Shown here piece by piece: positions 28,214 through 40,695 of a DNA stretch of 64,000 nt. The position numbers and the translations under genes are program-made. The number at the start of each line of letters is the position of its first letter. Within the stretch, counting starts at the first letter, position 1. The DNA is taken from contig NZ_CP065410.1 of NCBI RefSeq assembly GCF_020544405.1, positions 5,547,501 to 5,611,500 on the forward strand, in the 5' to 3' direction. The notes under the pieces are model-generated. The model saw nothing but the letters and a program-made list of their open reading frames with translations. It searched no databases and was not told the DNA's origin. This DNA is from Pseudomonas sp. IAC-BECa141 (GTDB lineage Bacteria > Pseudomonadota > Gammaproteobacteria > Pseudomonadales > Pseudomonadaceae).

Positions 28214-30613
28214 TTACTTCTCCTCATCCAGTGGCACCCGCACGCTCAGTGTGGTGCCCTCGCCCGGCTCGCTGTCGAGTGACAGCTGCCCGCCCATGAT
28301 CAACACCCGCTCGCGCATGCCCACCAGTCCAAAGGACGTCGGCCTGCCGGCAGCGGCGACAAATCCTACGCCATCATCGCTGACCGTCAGACACAATTCG
28401 TCGCCTTCCTGGGTCAGCGTCAGCTCCACAGTATGCGCCTGGGCATGGCGCATGACGTTGGTTAGCGCCTCCTGAAGAATGCGGAACAGACCGATGGCCT
28501 TGGCGTCGCTGAGCGGCGGCAGATTGTCCGGCACCTGCACCAGACAGGGAATGTGCGTGCGCGCCTCGAACCGCCGCGCCTGCCACTCGATCGCCGAGGC
28601 GATCCCGGCATCGAGGATCGGTGGGCGCAACGCCGTCGCCACATCGCGCACCAGCTGGAACAACTGGGCGATCAGGCGCTTCATGCTGTTCAGCCGTTCG
28701 TTCAGACCCGGGTCGAGTTGCGCGTAGGCCAGTTCGCACATCGACGTCTCCAGTTTCAGCACCGTCAGCATCTGTCCCAGCTCATCGTGAACCTCGCGGG
28801 CAATCCGCGCCTTTTCTTCTTCCCGCACGCTTTCCAGATGCGCCGACAACTCGCGCAGTTGCTCGCGGGAGGCCGCCAGCTCCAGTTCGATGCGTTTGCT
28901 TTCGGTGATGTCCCAGACGATGCCGTCCCAGACATAGGACCCGCCTTCCAGTTGACGGGTAATCGCCTTGATCTCGGCCCAGCGCTGCTCGCCCTGGCGC
29001 GTAAGGATCCGGCCCTGCCACGACCAGTCGCTGTCGGTGTCCAGCGCCTGGTCCTGGGTCTGGTGATAACCGGCCCGGTCATCCGGATGCACCAGACTGC
29101 GCAGGCCCATGTCGCGATGGGCGATGGCGGCCGGCGCATAACCGACCAGACTTTCGCTGCCCTCGCTGATGTAGGCAAAGTCGATCTGCCCGGTCACCGG
29201 TGCTCGCTCGAGACGAAATACCAGCCCCGGCACGTTGGCCGCGATACCTTGCAGCCGCGCCTCGCTTTCCTGCAACGCAGCCAGGGCACGACGACGCTCG
29301 GTGACATCGGTGAGGTAAACCACCAGGTACTCGCCATCGCGAAAACGCAGGAAGCTCAGCGACACGTCGGCCGGCAGCACACTGCCATCGGCCCGAACAC
29401 AATTGGTTTCAAAACTCAGCGGCCCCTCTTCGCTGGCCCGGGCGCGCTTCCACAGGTTGAGCCAGCGATCCATGTGCAGGCCCGGTTCGAAGTCGATCAA
29501 CGGCCGGTCGATGATGGCGCCCTGTGGATAACCGAGCATGTTTTCTGCCGCTCGATTGGCGTAACGCACATGGCTGTCCCAGTTGACCCAGAGAATGCCG
29601 ACGGTGCTCTGATCGATGGAAAACTGGGTCAGGCGCAGGGCTTCTTCGCTTGCGGCGCGCAGGGCGATGTCTTCCCGCGCATCGAGCAGGCGTTGCTCAA
29701 GACTGCGTTGCTGGCGGCGTTGCCAGAACACGATGGCCATGCAACTGAGCAGCAGCACCGCGAACAACAGACTCAGGTTCTGCCAAAAGCCCGGCGACTC
29801 GGAAAGCCTTGGATACTTGGGTTGCAGCCATTGCGCATGCAGGCGCTCCAGATCCTTGGCCGGGATGGCTCGCAGGGCGCTTTCGACGATTCCGGCCAGC
29901 TCTGGCCAGTCGCGGCGGGTGCCGATGCGCAGCAACTGCGGCAAACCGATGTCTCCGACTACCACCAGCCCGGCAAACTCCGGTTCCGCCGACAGCCGCC
30001 CGAGTTGCGCCTCATCGACCACCGCGTAGGACGCCTGCTGAGTCAGCAGCAGTTGCAGCGCCTGGCGCTCCATCGGTACGCCTTGCAGATTCAGGTGCGG
30101 ATAATTGCCGCGCAGGTAATCGGCGGTGACGCCGGGCATGCGCACGGCGACGCGGGTCTGGCTGTCGAGTTTTTCCAGCTCCACGGTCGCGCTGCCCTTC
30201 TGGTCGCTGACCACCAATTGCGGCACACGCATGTACGGGTCGGAAAACTGCCACAGACGCAGCCCGCCCGGGGTCTGGGTCAGGCCCGGGGCGATGTCGA
30301 TTTCGCCATCCCGGGCAGCGGCCTCCAGTTGTGCCAGATCCTGAAAATTGCGCCAGCTCAGCTCGACATTCAGCGCCCTGGCCAATGCCTTCATCACTTC
30401 AACGTTGGCCCCCGACAGCCGCTGCAAGCGTCGGTCGTATTGCGCGTATGGCGCCTGCAACACCAGGCCGACGCGCAATTCGTTGTGCTGTGCGAGCCAC
30501 TGTTGCTCACTCGCCGACAACCGCGCGAGGTGACTCGGTGGCGCAGGCGCCGCCCAACCCATCAAGGGAAACGCCAGACAGCCGATAACCCACAGGCAGC
30601 AAAAACGCATCAT
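28214..30613 (-). CDS. Hybrid-sensing histidine kinase with periplasmic SBP-3, PAS and HisKA_3 domains
   Basis: A 799-residue sensor kinase. In order it has: a signal sequence (about 1-21), a periplasmic family-3 solute-binding domain (about 32-260, LRVGLVLQAPYAQYD ... GEIDIAPGLTQTP), one membrane helix (about 272-292) and two PAS/PAC domains. A HisKA_3 dimerisation helix follows with the phosphoacceptor histidine in REVHDELGQ, then an HATPase domain (EALTNVMRHA, DDGVGF). The kinase class matches its NarL-type partner. ATG codons at 30613 and 30610 both fit; in-frame GTG and TTG codons lie upstream (30628, 30634). The periplasmic domain suggests it senses an amino acid or amine. Confidence 0.92.
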   Translation of the reverse strand: MMRFCCLWVIGCLAFPLMGWAAPAPPSHLARLSASEQQWLAQHNELRVGLVLQAPYAQYDRRLQRLSGANVEVMKALARALNVELSWRNFQDLAQLEAAARDGEIDIAPGLTQTPGGLRLWQFSDPYMRVPQLVVSDQKGSATVELEKLDSQTRVAVRMPGVTADYLRGNYPHLNLQGVPMERQALQLLLTQQASYAVVDEAQLGRLSAEPEFAGLVVVGDIGLPQLLRIGTRRDWPELAGIVESALRAIPAKDLERLHAQWLQPKYPRLSESPGFWQNLSLLFAVLLLSCMAIVFWQRRQQRSLEQRLLDAREDIALRAASEEALRLTQFSIDQSTVGILWVNWDSHVRYANRAAENMLGYPQGAIIDRPLIDFEPGLHMDRWLNLWKRARASEEGPLSFETNCVRADGSVLPADVSLSFLRFRDGEYLVVYLTDVTERRRALAALQESEARLQGIAANVPGLVFRLERAPVTGQIDFAYISEGSESLVGYAPAAIAHRDMGLRSLVHPDDRAGYHQTQDQALDTDSDWSWQGRILTRQGEQRWAEIKAITRQLEGGSYVWDGIVWDITESKRIELELAASREQLRELSAHLESVREEEKARIAREVHDELGQMLTVLKLETSMCELAYAQLDPGLNERLNSMKRLIAQLFQLVRDVATALRPPILDAGIASAIEWQARRFEARTHIPCLVQVPDNLPPLSDAKAIGLFRILQEALTNVMRHAQAHTVELTLTQEGDELCLTVSDDGVGFVAAAGRPTSFGLVGMRERVLIMGGQLSLDSEPGEGTTLSVRVPLDEEK

Positions 30614-30686
30614 TGAAGTCTCATACACTGACAAATTCTGACCAACCCATTAGGCTGCCGGGATAACTTCTGGCCTGGAATAACCG

Positions 30687-31676
30687 ATGCCCCCTGTCTA
30701 TCGCCTGGCAATGCCAGCATTGTGCCTGTCGCTGATCCTGCCTTGCGCATTTTCCGTCGAAGCTGCAGATCCGACGCCCACTCCCGCCGCAGAAAAAGCC
30801 GCCGAAGAAAAACCGGTCGAACGCCAGCCACTGCTTGAGCGTAGTCAGGAAGAAGCCGCGGCACTCGAGCGCATGGTTCCGGCCCAGGAACAACAGCAAC
30901 TGCAAGCCGGCAGCGACACCTTCCTCGCCCTGTGGAAACCGGCCAACACCGCCGAACCCAAAGGCGCGGTGATCCTCATTCCCGGTGCCGGCGAAACCGC
31001 TGACTGGCCCCAGGCGATCGGCCCGTTGCGCCGCAAGCTGCCGGATGTCGAGTGGAGCAGCCTGAGTATCACCCTGCCCGATCTGCAAAGCGATACCATC
31101 GCACCGCGCGTAGCCGAAGCCCCCGCCGCACCGAAAACCGCCGATCCGGGCAGCAAGGATTCGACCACCGCCGAGCCGATTGAACAAGCCGCCGGCGGCG
31201 AAGCCGAGGTGGCCGACAAGGTCGTTGCTGAATCCACCGAGGAACAGTCCAAGGCCGACGCCGAGCGAATCTTCGCTCGCATTGACGCTGCACTGGCCTA
31301 CGCCGAGCAACAGAGCGCGCGCAGTATCGTCGTCCTCGGTCATGGCACCGGCGCTTATTGGGCCGCACGTTACTTGAGTGAGCGCCAGACCTCACAGGTC
31401 GAGAAGCTGGTGCTGGTGGCCGCGCAGACCCCGGTCAAGGCCAAACCGGAACTGGTGGAACTGACACCGACCCTGAAGCTGCCGACAGCGGATATTTTCT
31501 ACATGGACAAACCGCTGGACCGCAACGCGGCACTGGAGCGCATGCAGGCGAGCAAGCGGCTGAAGACGTCTGCGTTCAGTCAGGTCGCGCTCAAGGCCTT
31601 GCCGGACAACAAGGCTGAGCAGGAACAATTGTTCCGTCGAGTGCGTGGCTGGTTGAATCCGCAGAGCCCTGACTAA
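30687..31676 (+). CDS. DUF3530 alpha/beta-hydrolase-like protein
   Basis: Predicted secreted or periplasmic protein of 329 residues with a signal peptide ending near VEA (about residue 27). An alpha/beta-hydrolase-like core is suggested by VILIPGAGETADWP and the elbow sequence VLGHGTGAYWAARYL. The usual nucleophile position G-x-S-x-G reads G-H-G-T-G. A low-complexity Ala/Glu/Lys-rich insert lies at about 135-190. Function is unknown. It is divergent from the histidine kinase and ends at a terminator. Confidence 0.82.
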   Translation: MPPVYRLAMPALCLSLILPCAFSVEAADPTPTPAAEKAAEEKPVERQPLLERSQEEAAALERMVPAQEQQQLQAGSDTFLALWKPANTAEPKGAVILIPGAGETADWPQAIGPLRRKLPDVEWSSLSITLPDLQSDTIAPRVAEAPAAPKTADPGSKDSTTAEPIEQAAGGEAEVADKVVAESTEEQSKADAERIFARIDAALAYAEQQSARSIVVLGHGTGAYWAARYLSERQTSQVEKLVLVAAQTPVKAKPELVELTPTLKLPTADIFYMDKPLDRNAALERMQASKRLKTSAFSQVALKALPDNKAEQEQLFRRVRGWLNPQSPD

Positions 31677-31701
31677 AAGCCCCGACTGGCAAAACGCAGA
31701 C

Positions 31702-31735
31702 AAAAAAAATCGCAGCCCAACGCTGCGATTTTTTT
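31702..31735. terminator. Bidirectional terminator between DUF3530 gene and djlA
   Basis: A8, TCGCAG-CCCAACG-CTGCGA, T7. It lies between convergent genes and is usable in both directions. Confidence 0.92.
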
Positions 31736-31738
31736 CGC

Positions 31739-32506
31739 CTAGCGAAAATCCCGCCGTTCGCGAATCAACCTGTAGGCATTGTGCAATTCGCGGGTCCTCT
31801 CGGTGGCCTCGCGCACCTGCGCCGGCGTGGCGCCGGTCCCGGCTACCTTGTCCGGGTGATGCCGGCTGAGCAAGCGTCGGTAGGCACGCTTGATCTGCGC
31901 CGGTTCGCTGGTGGCCGATACGCCGAGCAGGCGCATCGCCTCCTGATAACTCACCGCGGCGCTGACGATCGGACGCTTGTGCGGCTCATAATCCGCCGCC
32001 AACGCCTGGATCTGGTGCGTCGTCCAGCCCAGCCACTTGCCCCACTGCGCCAGCAATTCACGCTCGCTGACACCGGCCCGGCCATCAGCCCAGACCATTC
32101 GCCAGCAGGCGCGCAACACGCCTTCAGCCGCATGGGGTTGAGCGCTTAACCGACGCAGATAACCGCGCAGATTGTCGTTGCCGGACTTGCCGCGATTGAA
32201 CGCGGCAATCGCCCGGCGCTGTGCCGGCTCGCTCATTTCCAGCGAGTGCATCTCCTGACGCGCCTGCTGGATGTGACCGTCCGTGACCCGCCCGTCGCTC
32301 TTGGCCAGACGCCCGAGCAACACGAACAACAGTTCGTCGTTGCGCAGCATCGGCCGACCGCCGAGTTTTTCCCGCAAATGCCCCCAGCTCTGCAAATGAA
32401 GGCGCCGATCCAGCGCCTGCCCCAACAAAGCACCCAGCATGGCCCCCGGAATGCTGGCGATAGCAAAACCCGCTCCGGCTCCAATCAGAGTCCCTGGCCA
32501 CAACAT
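31739..32506 (-). CDS. djlA: Membrane-anchored DnaJ-like co-chaperone DjlA
   Basis: A 255-residue type III J-protein. Its N-terminal glycine-rich helix (about 2-31, GTLIGAGAGFAIASIPGAMLGALLG) anchors it in the inner membrane. A TerB-like helical domain occupies the middle. The C-terminal J domain carries the HPD motif in RLLSRHHPDKV near residue 220, needed to stimulate DnaK. It is the last gene of amgK-murU-djlA, one base after the murU stop. Confidence 0.93.
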   Translation of the reverse strand: MLWPGTLIGAGAGFAIASIPGAMLGALLGQALDRRLHLQSWGHLREKLGGRPMLRNDELLFVLLGRLAKSDGRVTDGHIQQARQEMHSLEMSEPAQRRAIAAFNRGKSGNDNLRGYLRRLSAQPHAAEGVLRACWRMVWADGRAGVSERELLAQWGKWLGWTTHQIQALAADYEPHKRPIVSAAVSYQEAMRLLGVSATSEPAQIKRAYRRLLSRHHPDKVAGTGATPAQVREATERTRELHNAYRLIRERRDFR

Positions 32507-32507
32507 A

Positions 32508-34195
<1,688 letters not shown>

Positions 34196-34325
34196 TGCAA
34201 GGGTCTCCGACGGCGCTAGCCGTCAAGCGGGTCATGCTTTATTATCCAGCATCTTTTTCAGACCATCGAGAGGCGTGCGGCCCACACCGCGGGCAGATGG
34301 CACGCAGGAAGCCCGGACTAATAAG

Positions 34326-37100
34326 ATGGCATTGAAATCCCCCGCGTTTCGTAAAAAATTTCCGTTGTTGGTAACCGGCAGTCTGCTGGCTATGCAACCT
34401 CTGGCCAGTTCATTCGTTGTTGCCGCCGAGCAGTATGACTGCGCCGTCTCGGCAACGGGTGGCTGGGCCTGCTCGCCGAAGACACCGGCCGCTGCCTTGC
34501 CGCCGCGTCCCGTGCATGACGGCAGTGCCGTCAGCGCCGCCGGCGAAGCACCGGCCGAGAGCGGTTCCACCGCCGAGTCCGGGCCCAAGCCGGTACTGGT
34601 TACCGAATCCAAGGGCCGTGGCCTGAAATCCCGTAGCGAAGACTACAGTCACCTCGACTGGGTTCCGCGCGAGAAGCTCACCGCCGCCCAATTGGCCGAG
34701 ACCGGTCCTTACTGCTCTGGTTCCTATATCGAACCGATTCGTCCTGGCATGAATGACAAGACGAATAAAAGTGACGCGCCGACCTTCATCGGTGCCAAGG
34801 CGTCGCGTTATCAGCAGGATTCGCAGGTCGCGAGTCTGGCCGGTGACGTGGTCATGCGTCAGGGCAGCATGCAGGTCGAAGCCGACGAGGCCAACCTGTA
34901 TCAGGCCGAGAGCCGTGGCGAACTGGCCGGCAACGTGCGCATTCGCGACAACGGCGCGCTGATCGTCGGCGACCACGCCGACGTGCAGCTCGACACCGGT
35001 GAAGCCAAGGTCGATAACGCCGAATACGTGATGCACAAGTCGCGCATCCGCGGTAACGCGCTGTACGCCAAGCGTGCCGAAAACGCGATCATCCGTCTGA
35101 AGGACGGCACGTACACCACGTGCGAACCGAACAGCAACGCCTGGCAGCTCAAGGGCAACAACATCACCCTGAACCCTGCCACCGGCTTCGGTACCGCGAC
35201 CAACGTGACGCTGCGGGTCAAGGACATTCCGGTTCTGTACACGCCGTACATCTACTTCCCGATCGACGATCGTCGTCAGTCGGGTTTCCTGCCGCCGACC
35301 ATCGGCTCCGGCAGCGATACTGGCTTCATGCTGGTGACCCCGTACTACTTCAACCTGGCACCGAACTACGATGCCACGTTGTACCCGCGCTACATGAGCA
35401 AGCGCGGCATGCTGATGGAAGGCGAGTTCCGCTATCTGACCAAGTCGAGCGAAGGCCAGTTCGGTGCGGCGTACCTCAACGACGAGGACGACGAACGCAA
35501 GGGCCAGACCGACTACGACAAGACTCGCTACATGTACAACTGGCAACACAAGGGTGGTCTGGACTCCCGCGTGTTCACCCAGGTGGATTACACCAAGATC
35601 AGCGATCCGTATTACTTCCAGGATCTGCAGACCGACCAGATCGGCGTGAAAAGCGCCGACTACGTGAACCAGCAGGGCTCGGTTACCTACCGTGGCGACA
35701 GCTACACCGCCCGCTTGAATGCCCAGGCGTACCAGCTGGCGACCGTATCGAACATCACGCCGTATGACCGCCTGCCGCAGATCACCTTCAATGGTCAGCT
35801 GCCGTATCACCCGGAAGGCCTGAATTTCGATTACGAGACCGAGATCGTCCGGTTTGATCGCGATCTGAAAAACGGCGACTTCGTGAATGAAGACGGCACT
35901 GTCGAGCCTCGCCTCGACAACAACGTGGTCGGCCTCGCTCGCGCCAATGGCGATCGTCTGAATCTGAAACCAGGTGTCAGCCTGCCGATGAACTGGACTT
36001 ATGGGTTCTTGAAGCCATCGCTCAAGTACCAATACACCCAGTATCAGCTTGATCTGGATCAGCGAGGTAAAAGTACGTTGCTGGCCGATGAAAAGTTCGG
36101 CAGCAGCCAGAGCCGTGGCGTGCCAATTGCCAGTATCGACGGCGGCCTCTACTTCGACCGCAACACCCAATGGTTCGGCAAGGACTACCGTCAGACTCTA
36201 GAGCCACGCCTGTTCTATCTCTATGTACCAGAGAAAGACCAGTCGGACATTCCGGTATTCGACACCAGCGAGTACACCTTTAACTACGCCTCGTTGTTCC
36301 GCGACAACCGCTTCTCCGGCTCCGACCGTGTCGGCGACGAGAACAAGCTGTCGCTGGGCGTGACCAGTCGCTGGATCGAAGATGACGGCTTCGAACGTCA
36401 ACGCATCAGCGTCGGCCAGGCGCTGTACTTCAAGGATCGCAAGGTTCAATTGCCAGGCATCGCGTTCAATGATCGCGACGACGCAAAATCCAGCGTTTCC
36501 CCGTACGCCCTGGAATACGAATACCGCTGGAACCGCGACTGGCGCACCACGGCCGATTACAACTGGGATCCGGACAGCCGCAGCCCTCGTTCAGGCAGCG
36601 CGATGTTCCACTACCAGCCTGAAGACAACCCGAACAAGGTGGTCAACGTCGGCTATCGCTATCGCAACGACCAGGTCCGTTACGACCAGAACACCGGTAA
36701 ATGGTCGGTGGGTGGTGGTGACTATGGCACTCCGGGCCAGCCTGGCTACGTGAAGGACTACTACAAGATCCAGCAGCATGATTTCTCGGTCATCTGGCCG
36801 ATCGTTCCGCAGTGGAGCGCGATCAGCCGCTGGCAGTACGACTACAACCGCAATCGCACGCTGGAAGCCTTCGGTGGTTTCGAATATGACAACTGCTGCT
36901 GGAAACTGCGCCTGATCAACCGTTACTGGGTCAGCTATGACGAATTCAGTCAGAACGCCCCGGAAAACGAAAAAGGCGACCACGGCGTCTTCCTCCAAAT
37001 TGTTCTGAAGGGACTCGGCGGCCTCACTGGCGCCAAGGTAGAGAGCTTCCTCGACAAAGGCATCCAAGGTTATCGTCAACGTGAAGACCAAGCTTTCTGA
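34326..37100 (+). CDS. lptD: LPS-assembly protein LptD
   Basis: Outer-membrane beta-barrel that inserts lipopolysaccharide into the outer leaflet together with LptE. The 924-residue protein begins with a signal peptide, followed by a Pseudomonas-type N-terminal extension. A periplasmic OstA/jellyroll domain lies at about 140-300, then the barrel. Four cysteines, two near the N-terminus ([12 protein letters not shown]) and two adjacent near the C-terminus (DNCCWKLR), fit the known disulfide pattern. ATG 34326 is preferred over the upstream in-frame start at 34275. It overlaps surA by 20 bases. Confidence 0.97.
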   Translation: MALKSPAFRKKFPLLVTGSLLAMQPLASSFVVAAEQYDCAVSATGGWACSPKTPAAALPPRPVHDGSAVSAAGEAPAESGSTAESGPKPVLVTESKGRGLKSRSEDYSHLDWVPREKLTAAQLAETGPYCSGSYIEPIRPGMNDKTNKSDAPTFIGAKASRYQQDSQVASLAGDVVMRQGSMQVEADEANLYQAESRGELAGNVRIRDNGALIVGDHADVQLDTGEAKVDNAEYVMHKSRIRGNALYAKRAENAIIRLKDGTYTTCEPNSNAWQLKGNNITLNPATGFGTATNVTLRVKDIPVLYTPYIYFPIDDRRQSGFLPPTIGSGSDTGFMLVTPYYFNLAPNYDATLYPRYMSKRGMLMEGEFRYLTKSSEGQFGAAYLNDEDDERKGQTDYDKTRYMYNWQHKGGLDSRVFTQVDYTKISDPYYFQDLQTDQIGVKSADYVNQQGSVTYRGDSYTARLNAQAYQLATVSNITPYDRLPQITFNGQLPYHPEGLNFDYETEIVRFDRDLKNGDFVNEDGTVEPRLDNNVVGLARANGDRLNLKPGVSLPMNWTYGFLKPSLKYQYTQYQLDLDQRGKSTLLADEKFGSSQSRGVPIASIDGGLYFDRNTQWFGKDYRQTLEPRLFYLYVPEKDQSDIPVFDTSEYTFNYASLFRDNRFSGSDRVGDENKLSLGVTSRWIEDDGFERQRISVGQALYFKDRKVQLPGIAFNDRDDAKSSVSPYALEYEYRWNRDWRTTADYNWDPDSRSPRSGSAMFHYQPEDNPNKVVNVGYRYRNDQVRYDQNTGKWSVGGGDYGTPGQPGYVKDYYKIQQHDFSVIWPIVPQWSAISRWQYDYNRNRTLEAFGGFEYDNCCWKLRLINRYWVSYDEFSQNAPENEKGDHGVFLQIVLKGLGGLTGAKVESFLDKGIQGYRQREDQAF

Positions 37101-38397
37101 TTGTCTGCGCCCGCTGATGCTGGGCGCGCTGTTCCTGGGTACCGCGGCAAACGCCGCGGTACAGCCCATCGACAAAGTGGTGGCCATCGTCGACAACGAC
37201 GTGGTCATGCAGAGCCAGCTGGACCAGCGTGTCCACGAAGTTCAGCAAACCATCGCCAAGCGTGGCGGCGGCTTGCCGCCTCCGGGCGTACTGGATCAGC
37301 AGGTGCTCGAGCGCCTGATTATCGAAAATCTGCAACTGCAGATCGGCGAACGTTCCGGTATTCGCATCACCGATGAAGAGCTGAACCAGGCAGTCGGCAC
37401 CATTGCCCAGCGCAACAACATGACCCCGGAGCAGTTCCGCGTCGCGCTGTCCCGTGATGGCCTGTCCTATGAGGATGCTCGCGAGCAGATCCGCCGCGAA
37501 ATGGTCATTAGCCGTGTGCGTCAGCGCCGCGTGGCCGAGCGCATTCAGGTATCGGAACAGGAAGTGAAGAACTTCCTCGCCTCCGACCTGGGCAAGATGC
37601 AACTGTCCGAAGAGCTGCACCTGGCCAACATCCTGATCCCGACCCCGGAAAGCGCCAACTCCGAAGCGATTCAGAGTGCAGCACGCAAGGCGATGGAGGT
37701 TTACCAGCAGCTCAAGCAAGGTGCTGACTTCGGCCAGATGGCCGTGGCCAACTCCGCCAGTGACAACGCGCTGGAAGGCGGCGATATGGGCTGGCGTAAA
37801 GCCGCTCAATTGCCACCGCCGTTCGATCGCGAACTGAGCGCCATGTCGCCGGGCGACATCACTCAACCGGCACGCACTCCAGGTGGTTTCATCATCCTGA
37901 AGCTGCTGGAAAAACGCGGCGGTGGAAGCCAGATGCGCGACGAAGTGCATGTGCGCCACATTCTGGTCAAGCCAAGTCCGGTTCGCGACGAAGCCAAGAC
38001 CAAGGAACTGGCTCAGTCGCTCTATAACCGCATCGAAGCTGGCGAAGACTTCGCTGAACTGGCGAAAAAATATTCGGAAGACCCGGGGTCCGCTCTTAAC
38101 GGCGGCGACCTGAACTGGATCGACCCGAACGCACTGGTACCGGAATTCCGCGCTGTGATGGCCAAGTCCCCGCAGGGTCAGCTGTCCAAGCCGTTCCAGA
38201 CCCAGTACGGCTGGCACGTTCTGGAAGTCCTTGGCCGTCGCGCCACCGACAGCACCGAACAGGCCCGCGAGCAGCAGGCGATGACCGTATTGCGTAACCG
38301 CAAATACGACGAAGAGCTGCAAACCTGGCTGCGTCAGATCCGTGACGAAGCGTACGTAGAGATCAAACTCCCTGGTGCAGACCAGGCAGCGCAGTGA
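37081..38397 (+). CDS. surA: Periplasmic chaperone/peptidyl-prolyl isomerase SurA
   Basis: Chaperone that escorts outer-membrane proteins, including LptD, to the BAM complex. The 438-residue protein starts at a GTG inside the last codons of lptD and has a signal peptide ending near ANA-A (residue 25). The N-terminal SurA domain precedes two parvulin domains at about 180-280 and 290-390 ([10 protein letters not shown] in the second). The 20-base overlap with lptD and the GTGA overlap with pdxA indicate one transcript. Confidence 0.97.
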   Translation: MKTKLSDCLRPLMLGALFLGTAANAAVQPIDKVVAIVDNDVVMQSQLDQRVHEVQQTIAKRGGGLPPPGVLDQQVLERLIIENLQLQIGERSGIRITDEELNQAVGTIAQRNNMTPEQFRVALSRDGLSYEDAREQIRREMVISRVRQRRVAERIQVSEQEVKNFLASDLGKMQLSEELHLANILIPTPESANSEAIQSAARKAMEVYQQLKQGADFGQMAVANSASDNALEGGDMGWRKAAQLPPPFDRELSAMSPGDITQPARTPGGFIILKLLEKRGGGSQMRDEVHVRHILVKPSPVRDEAKTKELAQSLYNRIEAGEDFAELAKKYSEDPGSALNGGDLNWIDPNALVPEFRAVMAKSPQGQLSKPFQTQYGWHVLEVLGRRATDSTEQAREQQAMTVLRNRKYDEELQTWLRQIRDEAYVEIKLPGADQAAQ

Positions 38398-39383
38398 AAC
38401 CCAAGCGTTTCGCGCTGACACCCGGCGAACCAGCCGGCATCGGTCCCGACCTGTGCCTGCTGCTCGCCTCGCAAGCCCAGCCACATCCCCTGATTGCCAT
38501 CAGCAGCCGCGACCTGCTCCAAGAGCGGGCCGCGCAGCTGGGGCTGGCTGTCAGCTTGCTGGAAGTGACACCTGACAACTGGCCGGACGCTCCGGCGCCC
38601 GCCAACAGCCTGTACGTCTGGGATACTCCGCTCAGCGCCCCCGTGGTCGCCGGGCAACTGGACAAGGCCAACGCCGCATTCGTCCTCGAAACCCTGACCC
38701 GCGCCGGCAATGGTTGCCTGAACGGTGACTTCGCCGGGATGATCACCGCTCCGGTTCACAAGGGTGTAATCAACGAGTCGGGCATCGCGTTTTCCGGTCA
38801 CACCGAATTTCTCGCCGACCTGACCCACACCGCCCAAGTGGTGATGATGCTCGCCACCCGCGGTTTGCGCGTGGCGCTGGTCACCACTCACCTGCCCTTG
38901 CGCGACATCGCCGATGCGATCACGCCGGAGCGGCTGGAACGGGTCACGCGGATTCTGCACGCCGATCTGCAACAAAAATTCGGCATCGCCCAACCGCGCA
39001 TCCTGGTCTGCGGACTCAACCCGCACGCCGGTGAAGGCGGTCATCTGGGCCATGAAGAAATCGACATCATCGAACCCACATTGGAGCGCCTGCGCGGCGA
39101 GGGCATGGACCTTCGTGGCCCGCTGCCTGCCGACACTCTGTTTACCCCCAAATATCTGGAGCACTGCGACGCGGTGCTGGCGATGTACCACGACCAGGGC
39201 CTGCCCGTGCTGAAATACAAAGGCTTCGGCGCAGCGGTCAATGTGACCCTGGGCCTGCCGATCATTCGCACGTCGGTCGACCATGGCACTGCCCTGGATC
39301 TGGCCGGCAGCGGCAAGATCGACACCGGCAGCCTGCAAGTCGCCCTGGAAACCGCCTACCAGATGGCCGAGACCCGTTTATGA
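38394..39383 (+). CDS. pdxA: 4-hydroxythreonine-4-phosphate dehydrogenase
   Basis: Catalyses an NAD-dependent step of pyridoxal-5-phosphate synthesis. The 329-residue protein begins with [15 protein letters not shown] and has metal-binding histidines in [18 protein letters not shown] and MYHDQG. It starts at a GTG overlapping the surA stop (GTGA) and overlaps rsmA by ATGA. Confidence 0.97.
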   Translation: MKPKRFALTPGEPAGIGPDLCLLLASQAQPHPLIAISSRDLLQERAAQLGLAVSLLEVTPDNWPDAPAPANSLYVWDTPLSAPVVAGQLDKANAAFVLETLTRAGNGCLNGDFAGMITAPVHKGVINESGIAFSGHTEFLADLTHTAQVVMMLATRGLRVALVTTHLPLRDIADAITPERLERVTRILHADLQQKFGIAQPRILVCGLNPHAGEGGHLGHEEIDIIEPTLERLRGEGMDLRGPLPADTLFTPKYLEHCDAVLAMYHDQGLPVLKYKGFGAAVNVTLGLPIIRTSVDHGTALDLAGSGKIDTGSLQVALETAYQMAETRL

Positions 39384-40198
39384 CCGAGCAATACCAACAC
39401 AAGGCGCGCAAACGCTTTGGCCAGAACTTCCTGCACGATGCCGGCGTCATCGACCGCATCCTGCGCTCCATCAGTGCCAAGGCCGGCGACCGCATGCTGG
39501 AAATCGGACCGGGCCAGGGCGCATTGACCGCCGGCATCCTCAACTCCGGTGCCCAGCTGGACGTGGTGGAGCTGGACAAGGACCTGATCCCGATCCTCAA
39601 CCAGCAGTTCGCCGGCAAGAGCAATTTCAACCTGCATCAGGGCGATGCGCTGAAGTTCGACTTCAACAGCCTGAACGCTGCGCCGAACAGCCTGCGCGTG
39701 GTCGGCAACCTGCCGTACAACATCTCCACGCCGCTGATTTTCCACCTGCTGAACAACGCCGGCATCATCCGCGACATGCACTTCATGTTGCAGAAGGAAG
39801 TGGTCGAACGTCTGGCCGCAGGTCCTGGCGGCGGCGATTGGGGCCGTCTGTCGATCATGGTTCAGTACCACTGCCGGGTCGAACACCTGTTTAACGTCGG
39901 CCCGGGCGCATTCAATCCGCCGCCGAAAGTCGACTCGGCGATCGTCCGCCTGGTACCGCACGCGGTGCTGCCGCATCCCGCCAAGGATCATCGCCTGCTC
40001 GAGCGCGTGGTACGCGAAGCCTTCAACCAGCGTCGCAAGACCTTGCGCAACACCCTCAAGCAGTTACTGAGCAACGCCGAGATCGAAGCCGCCGGCGTCG
40101 ATGGCAGCCTGCGCCCCGAGCAACTCGACCTGGCCGCGTTTGTGCGTTTGGCTGACAAGCTCGCCGAACAGCCGGGGAAAGCGCCTGAAGCCGACTGA
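39380..40198 (+). CDS. rsmA: 16S rRNA dimethyladenosine transferase
   Basis: Dimethylates the two adjacent adenines near the 3' end of 16S rRNA. The 272-residue protein has the early FGQNFLHD segment, the SAM-binding [11 protein letters not shown] motif (about 40-50) and the catalytic NLPYNIST motif near residue 113. It overlaps pdxA by 4 bases; apaG follows after 116 bases. Confidence 0.98.
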   Translation: MTEQYQHKARKRFGQNFLHDAGVIDRILRSISAKAGDRMLEIGPGQGALTAGILNSGAQLDVVELDKDLIPILNQQFAGKSNFNLHQGDALKFDFNSLNAAPNSLRVVGNLPYNISTPLIFHLLNNAGIIRDMHFMLQKEVVERLAAGPGGGDWGRLSIMVQYHCRVEHLFNVGPGAFNPPPKVDSAIVRLVPHAVLPHPAKDHRLLERVVREAFNQRRKTLRNTLKQLLSNAEIEAAGVDGSLRPEQLDLAAFVRLADKLAEQPGKAPEAD

Positions 40199-40314
40199 CC
40201 GGTAATCATCGCTATCGGGCGGAACCCCGACTCTGGTCTACTGCCCGATACTTGCCTAGACTGAACCCCAATCAGCTACGCCCCGCGTCCCGCTTCGTTT
40301 TTAAGGCCTTTTGC

Positions 40315-40695
40315 ATGTCCGATCCTCGCTACCAGGTCGATGTCAGTGTCGTTACCCACTATCTGGCAGACCAATCGCAACCCGAGCACGAGCGCTTTGC
40401 CTTCGCCTACACCATCACCGTGCAGAACAATGGCGAGCAACCGGCCCGCCTGATGTCGCGCCATTGGGTCATCACCGATGGCGACGGGCATGTCGAAGAA
40501 GTGCGCGGCGCCGGTGTGGTCGGCCAGCAACCGCTGATCGGCGCTGGCAAAAGCCACACCTACAGCAGTGGCACGGTGATGACCACCAAGGTCGGCACCA
40601 TGCAAGGCAGCTACGAAATGGTCGCCGACGACGGCAAGCATTTCGATGCGATCATCAAGCCCTTTCGCCTCGCCGTTCCCGGAGCGCTGCACTGA
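40315..40695 (+). CDS. apaG: ApaG (Co2+/Mg2+ efflux-associated protein)
   Basis: Small fibronectin-III-like protein of 126 residues. Conserved segments include [20 protein letters not shown] and [20 protein letters not shown]. The biochemical role is still unclear. The ATG at 40315 (MSDPRYQ) is preferred over 40252. The stop codon overlaps the apaH ATG by one base. Confidence 0.96.
   Translation: MSDPRYQVDVSVVTHYLADQSQPEHERFAFAYTITVQNNGEQPARLMSRHWVITDGDGHVEEVRGAGVVGQQPLIGAGKSHTYSSGTVMTTKVGTMQGSYEMVADDGKHFDAIIKPFRLAVPGALH

Noticed and set aside
28553..30616. A 687-codon frame antisense to the histidine kinase
   Set aside because: Shadow of a well-supported kinase with all domains intact.
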